Origin: Gemmatimonadota bacterium
Lineage (GTDB): Bacteria > Gemmatimonadota > Gemmatimonadetes > Longimicrobiales > Longimicrobiaceae
Assembly: GCA_019240375.1 (NCBI GenBank)
Contig: JAFAYN010000603.1
Span: forward strand, 1 to 13,877
Direction: 5' to 3'
Length of the DNA stretch: 13,877 nt
Of this stretch, positions 6,759 to 13,749 are shown one piece after another. Position 1 is the stretch's first letter. Each line of letters starts with the position of its first letter. The notes under the pieces were generated by a model, which saw only the letters and a program-made list of their open reading frames with translations, was not told the DNA's origin and did no database searches. Position numbers and translations under genes: made by a program.

Positions 6759-7124
6759 ATGTTCCAGATCGACCCTTCCGATCCCACTCCCATCGAAACG
6801 CAGCTGGTGCGGACCATCCGCTCCGCCATCGGGGCGGGGGTCCTCGCCTCGGGCGACCGTCTCCCCACCGTCCGGCAGCTCGCCGTGGACCTCCGGGTGA
6901 ACGCCAACGCGGTGGCCGGCGCCTACCTGGAGCTGGAGCGCCAGGGGGTCCTGCAGACCGACGCCCGGAACGGGACGACGGTGCGCTCCCCCAGCGAGGC
7001 CGCGCGCCGGGAGGAATTGTACCTGGAGCTGTGCGCCCTGGAGGACTCCTTCCTCCGGGAGGCCGCGGCGCTGGGGTTCTCGCTGGACGACGTCATCATC
7101 CACCTCGACAGCCGCCGGGGATAA
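6759..7124 (+). CDS. GntR-family transcriptional regulator, YtrA-like
   Basis: This is a cytoplasmic DNA-binding repressor. The N-terminal winged helix-turn-helix covers about residues 8-77: PIETQLVRTIRSAIGAGVL is the first helix, LPTVRQLAVDLRVNANAVAGAY holds the recognition helix, and LERQGVLQTDARNGTTV is the wing. A short two-helix tail (83-116) replaces the large effector domain of other GntR proteins. With 121 residues this is the YtrA subfamily form. YtrA-type genes usually sit first in the operon they repress, often with transporter genes; here the partner, 12 bases downstream, is a slipin. I start at the ATG at 6759 because MFQIDPSDPTPI matches the usual N-terminus. An in-frame GTG at 6699 would overlap the -35 box. 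Autoregulation is likely by analogy; the effector is unknown. Confidence 0.9.
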   Translation: MFQIDPSDPTPIETQLVRTIRSAIGAGVLASGDRLPTVRQLAVDLRVNANAVAGAYLELERQGVLQTDARNGTTVRSPSEAARREELYLELCALEDSFLREAAALGFSLDDVIIHLDSRRG

Positions 7125-7136
7125 AGGAGCTTTCCC

Positions 7137-8120
7137 ATGCCAGGTAAAGACATCGTTCCCGCCCGGAACAACCTCCCCGCCCCGGTGCCCTCCGCCGGGG
7201 CCCGTCCCAACATCCTTTCCGCGCTCGCCCTGGCCGCCCCGCTGGGGGTGGGGGTCGTCACCACCGCCGCGACCGGGAGCCCGCTGGCGGCCATCGTGGG
7301 GGCGGTGGTGGGGGTGGTCGCCTCCATGTCACCCAAGATCGCGCGGCAGTGGGAGCGGGCGGTGGTGCTGCGCTTCGGTCGCTACGTGGGGCTCAAGGGC
7401 CCGGGCCCGTTCTGGGTGATCCCCTTCGTCGACTCGGTTCCCGCCTGGGTGGACCAGCGCACCATCACCAGCAGCTTCGCCGCCGAGGAGACGCTGACCT
7501 CCGACACGGTGCCGGTGAACGTGGACGCGGTCCTTTTCTGGACGGTGTACGACCCGGAAAAGGCGGCGCTGGAGGTGCAGGACTACACGCAGGCGGTGAG
7601 CTGGGCGGCGCAGACGGGGCTCCGCGACATCATCGGCCGCACCTCCCTGGCGGAACTGCTGCGCGGGCGGGAGCGGATCGAGAAGGAGCTGCAGCAGGTG
7701 ATCGACGAGCGCACCACGCCCTGGGGGGTCACGGTGCACTCGGTGGAGATGCGCGACGTGGTGATCCCCACCTCGCTGCAGGACGCCATGTCGCGGGAGG
7801 CGCAGGCCTCGCGCGAGAAGCAGGCGCGCATCATCTTGGGCGAGGCCGAGGTGGAGATCGCGCAGCTCTTCGCCAAGGCGGCGCACGCCTACGAGAACAA
7901 CCCCACGGCGCTGCAGCTCCGGCAGATGAACATCCTGTACGAGGGGCTGAAGCAGAAGGGCGGGATGATGGTGATCCCGAGCAGCATGGTGGAGTCGATG
8001 GGGCCTTCCGGGGTGCTGAGCGCGGCGGCCCTCGCCAACCAGCCGAGCGTCACCGACACGGCCGGGCAGAACGGCGACGTGCCGCGTCTCCCGGAAGTGA
8101 GCGTGGTGCGGGAGGGGTAG
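7137..8120 (+). CDS. Slipin family (stomatin-like SPFH) membrane protein
   Basis: Slipins are stomatin/prohibitin-like proteins that oligomerise at the inner membrane and organise membrane microdomains or protect membrane proteins. The 327 residues start with a hydrophilic segment, then two hydrophobic stretches (about 27-45 and 48-64) that anchor the protein. The SPFH domain follows from about 69 (RQWERAVVLRFGRYVGLKGPGPFWVIPFVD) to about 235; it includes TVPVNVDAVLFWTVYDPEKA, WGVTVHSVEMRDVVIP and a basic/alanine helix, SREAQASREKQARIILGEAE, likely coiled coil. The C-terminus (about 280-327) is flexible. A strong ribosome site (AAGGAG, 8 bases) precedes the ATG. Many slipin genes lie next to an NfeD partner; none is present here. 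Coupling to a YtrA-type regulator suggests control by envelope or antibiotic stress, which is inference. Confidence 0.91.
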   Translation: MPGKDIVPARNNLPAPVPSAGARPNILSALALAAPLGVGVVTTAATGSPLAAIVGAVVGVVASMSPKIARQWERAVVLRFGRYVGLKGPGPFWVIPFVDSVPAWVDQRTITSSFAAEETLTSDTVPVNVDAVLFWTVYDPEKAALEVQDYTQAVSWAAQTGLRDIIGRTSLAELLRGRERIEKELQQVIDERTTPWGVTVHSVEMRDVVIPTSLQDAMSREAQASREKQARIILGEAEVEIAQLFAKAAHAYENNPTALQLRQMNILYEGLKQKGGMMVIPSSMVESMGPSGVLSAAALANQPSVTDTAGQNGDVPRLPEVSVVREG

Positions 8121-8165
8121 CGCGCGTTTTCCGCGGCACCCTGGCTTTCGGTCGGCGGGGCTCCT

Positions 8166-8219
8166 GCTCCGGCGGGTGCGTAACTCGCTTCGCTCAAACA
8201 TACGCCCCGCCTGCGGAGG
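8166..8219. repeat. Imperfect intergenic hairpin holding CTCGCTTCGCTC
   Basis: GGCGGGTGCGTA (8171-8182) pairs with TACGCCCCGCC (8201-8211) with one bulge, and CTCCG (8166-8170 region) can extend it with CGGAG (8215-8219). The loop carries CTCGCTTCGCTC (8184-8195), matching 11 of 12 bases of CTCGCTGCGCTC at 1785-1796 in the other hairpin-rich gap. It probably belongs to a dispersed intergenic repeat. Confidence 0.45.
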
Positions 8220-8255
8220 AACCCCACCTCCCTGCGGTCTTTTACGGCGAACTGC

Positions 8256-8280
8256 ACGCCGGAGCGAATTGCTCCGGCGT
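8256..8280. terminator. Bidirectional terminator between slipin and dnaE2
   Basis: ACGCCGGAGC and GCTCCGGCGT form a perfect 10-bp stem around GAATT. On the plus strand TTCTTC follows. On the minus strand, 6 bases after the dnaE2 stop, the hairpin is followed by a T-poor sequence. It most likely serves the slipin transcript and may also end the mutasome operon. Confidence 0.65.
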
Positions 8281-8286
8281 TCTTCG

Positions 8287-11200
8287 TCAGTGGAAGTCGT
8301 GCGAGCGGTAGGAGATCGAGGGCCGCCGCAGCTCCCGGAACCCCCTGCCCACGACGTTCATCACCGCGCCCTGCCGCTCGAACTTCCCTTCCACGATCAG
8401 GAACTGCGAGAACTTCACCGTCTCGCGGTTCCGCTCGTACATGCGGGCGGGGACGATCACGTTGACGAACCCCCACTCGTCCTCCAGCAGCACGAACACC
8501 GTCCCCTTGGCGGTCTGCGGGTGCTGCCGCGCCACCACCAGCCCCGACACCAGCACGATGGCCCCGTTCGCCAGATTCGGCAGGTCGGCGCTCGACCGGA
8601 TCCCCGCCGCGCACAGCCTGGGGCGGAGGTGCTCCATCGGGTGCCCGTGGACGCTGATCCCCGTCGCCAGGTAGTCCAGGAACACCAGCTCGGGGCCGTC
8701 CAGCTCCCGCGCGTCGAAAGGGAGGTGGCGGGCCGGCGCCAGCGGGAGGGTGTCGCCCGCGGCGCGCAGTGCTTCCCACGCGGCGCGGCGGCGGCCGGGC
8801 TCGAACGCTTCGAAGGCGCCGGCGCGCGCCAGGTGGAGCGCTTCGGCGCGGCTCAGCCTCGCGCGGCGCACCACGTCCTCCACCGAGGCGAAGGGGGCGT
8901 CGCTGCTCGCGTCCCGCAGCCGCTCCAGGGCGCGCTTGCCGATCCCGTGGATGTGCCTCCACCCGATGCGTACGGCGGGTTTTTCTGAGTCGCCCGTCGC
9001 TTCCAGGGTGCTTTCCCAGCTCCCGTCGCGCAGGCAGGGTCCGCGTACCTCCACGTGGCTCCGCCGCGCGTCGTGCACCAGCGTCGCCAGGGGGTAGAAC
9101 CCCATCGGCCAGGCGTTCAGCAGCCCGTACAGGAACTCGGCGGGGTGGTTGGCCTTGAGCCACGCCGTGGCGTAGGCGATCAGCGCGAAGCTCCACGCGT
9201 GCGACTCGGGGAAGCCATAGTTCCCGAAGCCGGCCATCTGCTTCAGCAGCCGCTCGGTCAGGTCCCGCGACAGTCCCTTGTCCAGGAACCGTTCGCCCAG
9301 CTTCTGGAGCTCCGCCGCGAGCCGGGGCTGCTTGCGGACGTGGCCCATCGTCCGCCGCAGCTCGTCGGCCTCGGTTGCGGTGTATCCCCCCAGGTCCATC
9401 GCGATCCGCATCGCCTGCTCCTGGAAGATGGGGATGCCGAAGGTCCGCTCCAGGATAGGCTCCAGTTCCTTGTGGTCGTAGTCCCACTTCTCCAGGCCCC
9501 TGCGGCGGCGGGTGTAGGGCCCGACGAACTCGCCCTGGATGGGGCCGGGGCGTACCAGCGCGACCTGCACCACGAGGTCGTACAGGTTCTCGGGCTGCGT
9601 CTGGAGGATGGACTGGATCTGCGCGCGGCTCTCGATCTGGAAGGTGCCCAGCGTCTCGCCGCGGCGGATCATCTCGAAGGTCTTCTTATCGTTCTGCGGC
9701 AGGCTGTAGAGATCCCGCTTTACGCCTGTGCGCTGCTCCAGCGCGTCGAACGACAGGCGCACGGCGGTGAGGCCGCCCAGCCCCAGGAAGTCGAACTTGG
9801 GGACCACCACCGCATCCAGGTCGTCCTTGTCGAACTGGAGGATGGTGCGTCCCATGGTGGTCTGCTCGATGGGCATGTACTCACCGAGGGGCTCGGAGGA
9901 CAGGACGAAGCCGCCCGGGTGGGTGGAGCGCATCCGGGGAACGTCCTCCAGCGTACGCATGGCCCGGAGGAGCGCCCGGCCGCGTGCGTCTTCCGTGTTC
10001 AATCCGAAGCGCTTCCCCAGTTCCTTCTCCACCATCTCGGCGCCGGTGGTGGGGCTGTCGCGATGGATCCGCTTGGAAAGCTTGAACGCCAGCTCCACCG
10101 GGTAGCCCAGGGCGCGCATCATGTCCTGCAGCGCGCTGGGGGCGTGGTAGACCTGAGTGACCGCGGTGATCGCCGCCTGGTCGCGGCTGTGCCGTTGGTA
10201 GATGAAGTTCAGCACCTCCTCGCGCCGGTGCATCTCGAAGTCCATGTCGATGTCCGGCGCCTCCGTCTCTCCGTCGGTCCTCCCCACGGAAAGGAAGCGC
10301 TCGAAGAGGAGGTGGTGTTTTACCGGATCCACCGCCGTGATCTTCAGGCAGAACGCCACCACCGAGTTGGCGGCGCTCCCCCGCCCCTGGCACATGATCC
10401 CCTGCTGCCGGGCGAAATCGACCGCCTGCCGCATCACCAGGAAGAACCCGGCGAACCCGAGCTCCCGGATGACGTCCAGTTCCTTCTTGATTCGATCTCG
10501 CTCCTCCGGGCCGATCTTCTCACCCCAGCGCTCCCGCGCTCCGTCTTCGACCAGCCTCCGGAGGTAGGAGTCCGCGCTCTCACCCGACGGCAGCCCCAGA
10601 TTCGGAAGAGGAGGGCGGAGCCACCTGATGTCGAAGCCGCACTCGTCCGCGATCCGGGCGCTCTCCTCGATCCCCTCCTCCCGCCCCCGCCACAGCGTCG
10701 CCATCTCCACCGGCGATTTCAGGCGCCATTCTCCGTTGGGGAGGAGGAGCCCCCGCCGGGCCGCCGTGTCCACGTCCACGCCGGCCCGCAGCGCGGTCAT
10801 CAGGTCGTGGACCAGCCGGCCGCTGTCGTCCAGGTAACGGGGCTCGTTGGTCGCCACCCACGACACGCCCGCGCGCTCCGCCACGTCGATCAGCGCCCCG
10901 GCCAGCGCCGCTTCCGTGGTGGAGACGTGGTGCATCTGCACCTCCACCGCGAGGTTGCCACTGAACAGCTCGCGCCAGCGCGCCAGCAGCCGGACCGCCT
11001 CCGCCGTGCGCTTCGCCCTCACCAGCGTGGCCAGCTCTCCCGTGGGCGGGCCGGTGAGGAGGTGCAGCCGGGCGGCGCGCTCCATCACCTCGGCCCAGCG
11101 GAGCGCCGGCTTCCCGCGCCGGCTCTCGACCCGCGCCCGGGTCACCAGCGCGGACAGGTTGCGGTACCCAGCCTGGTCACGCGCCAGCAGGGCCAGCGGA

Positions 11201-11415
11201 TAACCGCCCACCATGAGCTCCGCCCCGACGACCGGCTTGATCTCCTGTAGCTCGGCCTCCTGCGCGAAGCGGATGATCCCGCCCAGGTCCGCCGCGTCGG
11301 TGAGCGCCAGCGCCGCATACCCCTTTGCCTTCGCGGCCTGTACCAGCGCCTCGGGCGTGAGCACCCCGTCGCCGAAGGAAAACGCGCTGCGTGCGCGAAG
11401 CTCGACGTAGCTCAT
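8287..11415 (-). CDS. dnaE2: Error-prone DNA polymerase III alpha subunit DnaE2 (ImuC)
   Basis: This is a C-family DNA polymerase for translesion synthesis and damage-induced mutagenesis, not replication. The 1042 residues match the family length. In order: PHP domain (about 1-270); polymerase core with QGRGSAANS (343-351), catalytic pair D390 and D392 in PDIDMDFE and third aspartate D542 in PKFDFLGLGG; HPGGFVLS (499-506); FQEQAMRIA (664-672); helix-hairpin-helix region near IHGIGKRALERL (822-833); and an OB fold (about 950-1030, FVNVIVPARMYERN). The PHP metal histidines are lost: positions 7 and 9 are arginine (ELRARSAFSF) and TDAADLGG replaces the usual TDH motif, so no PHP exonuclease is expected. 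It starts 7 bases after imuB and is surely co-transcribed. Gene order and sequence separate it from the replicative DnaE. Confidence 0.96.
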   Translation of the reverse strand: MSYVELRARSAFSFGDGVLTPEALVQAAKAKGYAALALTDAADLGGIIRFAQEAELQEIKPVVGAELMVGGYPLALLARDQAGYRNLSALVTRARVESRRGKPALRWAEVMERAARLHLLTGPPTGELATLVRAKRTAEAVRLLARWRELFSGNLAVEVQMHHVSTTEAALAGALIDVAERAGVSWVATNEPRYLDDSGRLVHDLMTALRAGVDVDTAARRGLLLPNGEWRLKSPVEMATLWRGREEGIEESARIADECGFDIRWLRPPLPNLGLPSGESADSYLRRLVEDGARERWGEKIGPEERDRIKKELDVIRELGFAGFFLVMRQAVDFARQQGIMCQGRGSAANSVVAFCLKITAVDPVKHHLLFERFLSVGRTDGETEAPDIDMDFEMHRREEVLNFIYQRHSRDQAAITAVTQVYHAPSALQDMMRALGYPVELAFKLSKRIHRDSPTTGAEMVEKELGKRFGLNTEDARGRALLRAMRTLEDVPRMRSTHPGGFVLSSEPLGEYMPIEQTTMGRTILQFDKDDLDAVVVPKFDFLGLGGLTAVRLSFDALEQRTGVKRDLYSLPQNDKKTFEMIRRGETLGTFQIESRAQIQSILQTQPENLYDLVVQVALVRPGPIQGEFVGPYTRRRRGLEKWDYDHKELEPILERTFGIPIFQEQAMRIAMDLGGYTATEADELRRTMGHVRKQPRLAAELQKLGERFLDKGLSRDLTERLLKQMAGFGNYGFPESHAWSFALIAYATAWLKANHPAEFLYGLLNAWPMGFYPLATLVHDARRSHVEVRGPCLRDGSWESTLEATGDSEKPAVRIGWRHIHGIGKRALERLRDASSDAPFASVEDVVRRARLSRAEALHLARAGAFEAFEPGRRRAAWEALRAAGDTLPLAPARHLPFDARELDGPELVFLDYLATGISVHGHPMEHLRPRLCAAGIRSSADLPNLANGAIVLVSGLVVARQHPQTAKGTVFVLLEDEWGFVNVIVPARMYERNRETVKFSQFLIVEGKFERQGAVMNVVGRGFRELRRPSISYRSHDFH

Positions 11416-11422
11416 CGGCGGC

Positions 11423-12730
11423 TCAGTCCCACCAGCCGTGCAGGTACCATTCGTCCTTGCCTGGATCGCGGAACAGCCACACCAGCACCCCGGCGTCGGT
11501 CACGCAGCGGAAGTATTCGCGCGCGTAGCCGGCATCCTCCCACCCGCCGCCCGACACCCGCTCGGGTCCCGCCGCCGTCACCAGCGCCCGCCACACCCGT
11601 CCGTTGAGCAGGTCGTAGTACTGCGCGGGAACGGCGTGGTCCCGACGTGGCCGGGTCCGCACTCCCACCCGGCGAGGCTCGGGGAGGAGCTGCAGCGTCA
11701 GGCAGGGCTCGACGGACGACAGGGCGACGGCGGTGTCGGTCTCCACCGCTTCCGCGGGCTCCCGCGGCTGCCACACCGTGCGGTGCTCGGCCAGCGGGTG
11801 CGCGTCCACCTCCGGCTCCACGAAGACCGGACCGTGCGCGTCCACCAGCCGTGACACCGCTTCCTCCACCGGCGCCGCGGTGGCGAACCCCCGGTCGAAG
11901 ATGTCGCCCTGGAGAGCCGAGGCGGGCTCCACACCCTCCACCTGCAGGGCGACGCCCACCACCCCGTCCGGGAGGCGCAGGCGGTCGAGCGTGTCCTGTA
12001 CGCGGCGCAGCCAGACCGCGCGCTCCGCGGTGGGCCGGGCGGCGCGGAGCACCTCCCGCAGCACGCCCCCGCGCGACAGGGTGAGCGCGAGCGTCATCTC
12101 GCGCGCCCGCTCCCCCCGCCCCGCCAGCGCGGCGCACACGCTCCCCAGCAGCGCGTTGGCGGTGAAGACCAGCCGCCCCGCGTCGCGCACCTCGTACTCC
12201 ACGAAGTCGACCGCGGCGTGCGCCCGCTCCGGGGGGATCGGTCCGAAGAGGAGGCGGGGGTCGTCGGCACGGGCCAGGCGCCAGAGCGCGACGCCTTCCG
12301 ATCCGAAGCGCACCTCCACCGCCTCCCGCGGGAGCGCCGCCAGCTCCCCGCACGTACGTACGCCCACCCCGTGCAGCAGCCCGCGCAGGCGTCGCTCCGG
12401 CGCCAGCAGCTCCAGCGACAGGGGGGCGACGAAGCTCCGCTCGCGCCCCGCCTCCACGGGCGTGACCGGCGGCTCCCCGGAGCGCGCGGCCAGTTCCGCC
12501 GCCACCGGGACCACCGCGACCCCGGCGCGCACCTCGCCGCTCCGCCACTCCAGCCGCTCCAGCAGTTGCCAGGCGAGCCGGACGGCGGGGAGGCCGCGCC
12601 CGTCCGCCCAGATCACACCCCTCCCCTCCACCACCACCCGCGGCGCGACCTCCAGCAGCGGCGCCGCCAGTTCAGCGAGCAGCGCCCCGGCGGTCACCCA
12701 GCGTGGGCTCCACAGACAGACGAAGGTCAT
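11423..12730 (-). CDS. imuB: ImuB, Y-family-polymerase-like mutasome protein (short form)
   Basis: ImuB is a catalytically inactive Y-family relative that links DnaE2 to the sliding clamp. The 435 residues start with MTFVCLWSPRW, like the ImuB N-terminal strand, followed by a palm-like part (about 26-85), a helix-hairpin-helix segment (LHGVGVRTCGELAALP, 119-134), a little-finger-like domain (about 165-268) and a C-terminal domain ending in DEWYLHGWWD, as in other ImuBs. QGDIF at 274-278 sits where ImuB proteins carry the beta-clamp peptide (QxDLF) and fits that consensus. Compared with usual ImuBs (about 480-550) the fingers region and its NP/A-rich strand seem missing after residue 25. No Y-family catalytic carboxylates are visible. 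The start overlaps the end of imuA by 59 bases. Confidence 0.9.
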   Translation of the reverse strand: MTFVCLWSPRWVTAGALLAELAAPLLEVAPRVVVEGRGVIWADGRGLPAVRLAWQLLERLEWRSGEVRAGVAVVPVAAELAARSGEPPVTPVEAGRERSFVAPLSLELLAPERRLRGLLHGVGVRTCGELAALPREAVEVRFGSEGVALWRLARADDPRLLFGPIPPERAHAAVDFVEYEVRDAGRLVFTANALLGSVCAALAGRGERAREMTLALTLSRGGVLREVLRAARPTAERAVWLRRVQDTLDRLRLPDGVVGVALQVEGVEPASALQGDIFDRGFATAAPVEEAVSRLVDAHGPVFVEPEVDAHPLAEHRTVWQPREPAEAVETDTAVALSSVEPCLTLQLLPEPRRVGVRTRPRRDHAVPAQYYDLLNGRVWRALVTAAGPERVSGGGWEDAGYAREYFRCVTDAGVLVWLFRDPGKDEWYLHGWWD

Positions 12731-13364
12731 GCCGCGCCACGGAAAGGGAAAACTCCGCCTCCTTGCTCCACCCCAGCGCCTCCACCCGGGTGCGCACCGT
12801 CACCGACTCCACCTCCGCCGGCTCCCCGAAGGGATCCGTCCGCCAGCGGAAGCCGTCCGGGCGGATGCGGGAAGCGAGGCGCACCCCCGCCATGAACCCG
12901 CCCCCGTCCACCATCACCAGGGTCCCGCCGCCCTCGTGCGCCGCCCGTGACAGGCGCACCCGCTCCGTGTCCGGCGTCCGCGCGCCCGCCAGCACCACCA
13001 GCGCGAACCCGCCCGAGCGCACCAGCTCCTCCGCGCACTCCAGCGCCGCCCGCGCGCCGTTCGGCCGGAACAGCGCCGCCTCGCCGCGCCACGAGTCGCC
13101 GCACACCGTCCCCCGCCCGTCCACCCACGCCGTACGCTCCCCCCGCGCCTGCGCCGCGAGACAGGCGGCCCGCAGCGCGGCCGTGGCGCCCCCGCCCGGC
13201 GCCCACCCCACCAGCCGTCCCCGCGGAAGCCCGCCCCCCGGGAGAATCCGGTCCAGCGCCGCGATCCCCGTGGCCAGCGCCCCCGCCGTCCGGTGCGTGA
13301 CCGGCACCGCGTCGGGAAAGCGCCGCTCCAGCAGCTCGCGGAGTGCGTGGACCTCTGTGAACAT
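12672..13364 (-). CDS. imuA: ImuA, RecA-like mutasome accessory protein
   Basis: ImuA is a small RecA/SulA-like protein needed with ImuB for DnaE2-dependent mutagenesis. The 230 residues have the ImuA pattern TGIAALDRILPGGGLPRGRLVGW (32-54), which matches the start of a RecA-fold ATPase. The expected Walker A is degenerate: GWAPGGGATA (53-62) has no lysine, so ATP binding is doubtful. A second conserved strand appears at ALVVLAGA (121-128), followed by RVRLSRAAHEGGGTLVMVDGG. The ATG at 13364-13362 has a good ribosome site (AGGAG, 6 bases). In-frame codons upstream to 13433 lie in the promoter, so I leave them out. The last 59 bases overlap imuB. First gene of the operon with imuB and dnaE2. 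Confidence 0.87.
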   Translation of the reverse strand: MFTEVHALRELLERRFPDAVPVTHRTAGALATGIAALDRILPGGGLPRGRLVGWAPGGGATAALRAACLAAQARGERTAWVDGRGTVCGDSWRGEAALFRPNGARAALECAEELVRSGGFALVVLAGARTPDTERVRLSRAAHEGGGTLVMVDGGGFMAGVRLASRIRPDGFRWRTDPFGEPAEVESVTVRTRVEALGWSKEAEFSLSVARHDLRLSVEPTLGDRRGAAR

Positions 13365-13417
13365 GCGCGCTCCTGGCGCCGAAGGGGTGGAACACGGGCC
13401 GGCCGTACGCCACGCAC

Positions 13418-13446
13418 ATGTTATTCCGAACAAAAACCGAAATCAA
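13418..13446 (-). promoter_or_regulatory. Candidate promoter and SOS-like operator for imuA-imuB-dnaE2
   Basis: Read on the minus strand, TTGATT (13446-13441) and TAACAT (13423-13418) are separated by exactly 17 bases, each matching four of six sigma70 consensus bases, in an AT-rich patch unusual for the window. A dyad TGTT-N6-AACA (13419-13432) covers the -10 and part of the spacer. The first transcribed base would be near 13411, about 47 bases before the imuA ATG. Mutasome operons are usually LexA-controlled, so a LexA-type site is a fair guess; the dyad matches no LexA box I know exactly. Confidence 0.5.
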
Positions 13447-13749
13447 GCAGGGTAGGTGAGGATGCCGTTCAGGTACGAGGCTGGGGAACTACGGACGGGA
13501 GGGTGCAAGTCACGCAGAGGTGAGGGGATATGGAGGCTGCGGGCGGGAGTGGTGCAGGGATTGGCTGGTTTGCACGGCTCAGTGCAGGAGGCTCCCATCC
13601 AGCTCGTTTAAGCAGCATTCGGGATGCAAGCCGGTTGCTTCTCGTACTCAACCGGACTGTAATAACCGAGGCTCAACGCTGGCGCTATTGGCTAAACGAG
13701 CATGTACCGACAGGCGCCCTGCGAGACTGTAACGCTTGGTGTGAGATCG
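13447..13749. other. Gap between the mutasome promoter and the insertion sequence
   Basis: I see no supported gene here. The GC content is lower than in the rest of the window and open frames on both strands lack ribosome sites and family features. No tRNA or CRISPR structure is visible. The right part (from about 13720) is likely the end of the insertion sequence: ACGCTTGGTGTGAGATC near 13732-13748 lies directly outside the transposase stop, as a terminal repeat would. The other end and target duplication are outside the window. Confidence 0.45.

Noticed and set aside
5019..7103. Long open frame (694 codons) on the minus strand across the second POT gene, the small gene and GntR
   Set aside because: It crosses three well-supported plus-strand genes and has low-complexity H, Q, R and P-rich sequence.
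9055..11250. Long open frame (731 codons) on the plus strand opposite dnaE2
   Set aside because: Antisense to an unmistakable DnaE2, with no recognisable family features.
13447..13749. Possible interrupted gene in plus-strand frame (for example RYWLNEHVPTG near 13680-13715)
   Set aside because: Too short, no start signal and no recognised family. Chance is as likely as a broken gene.
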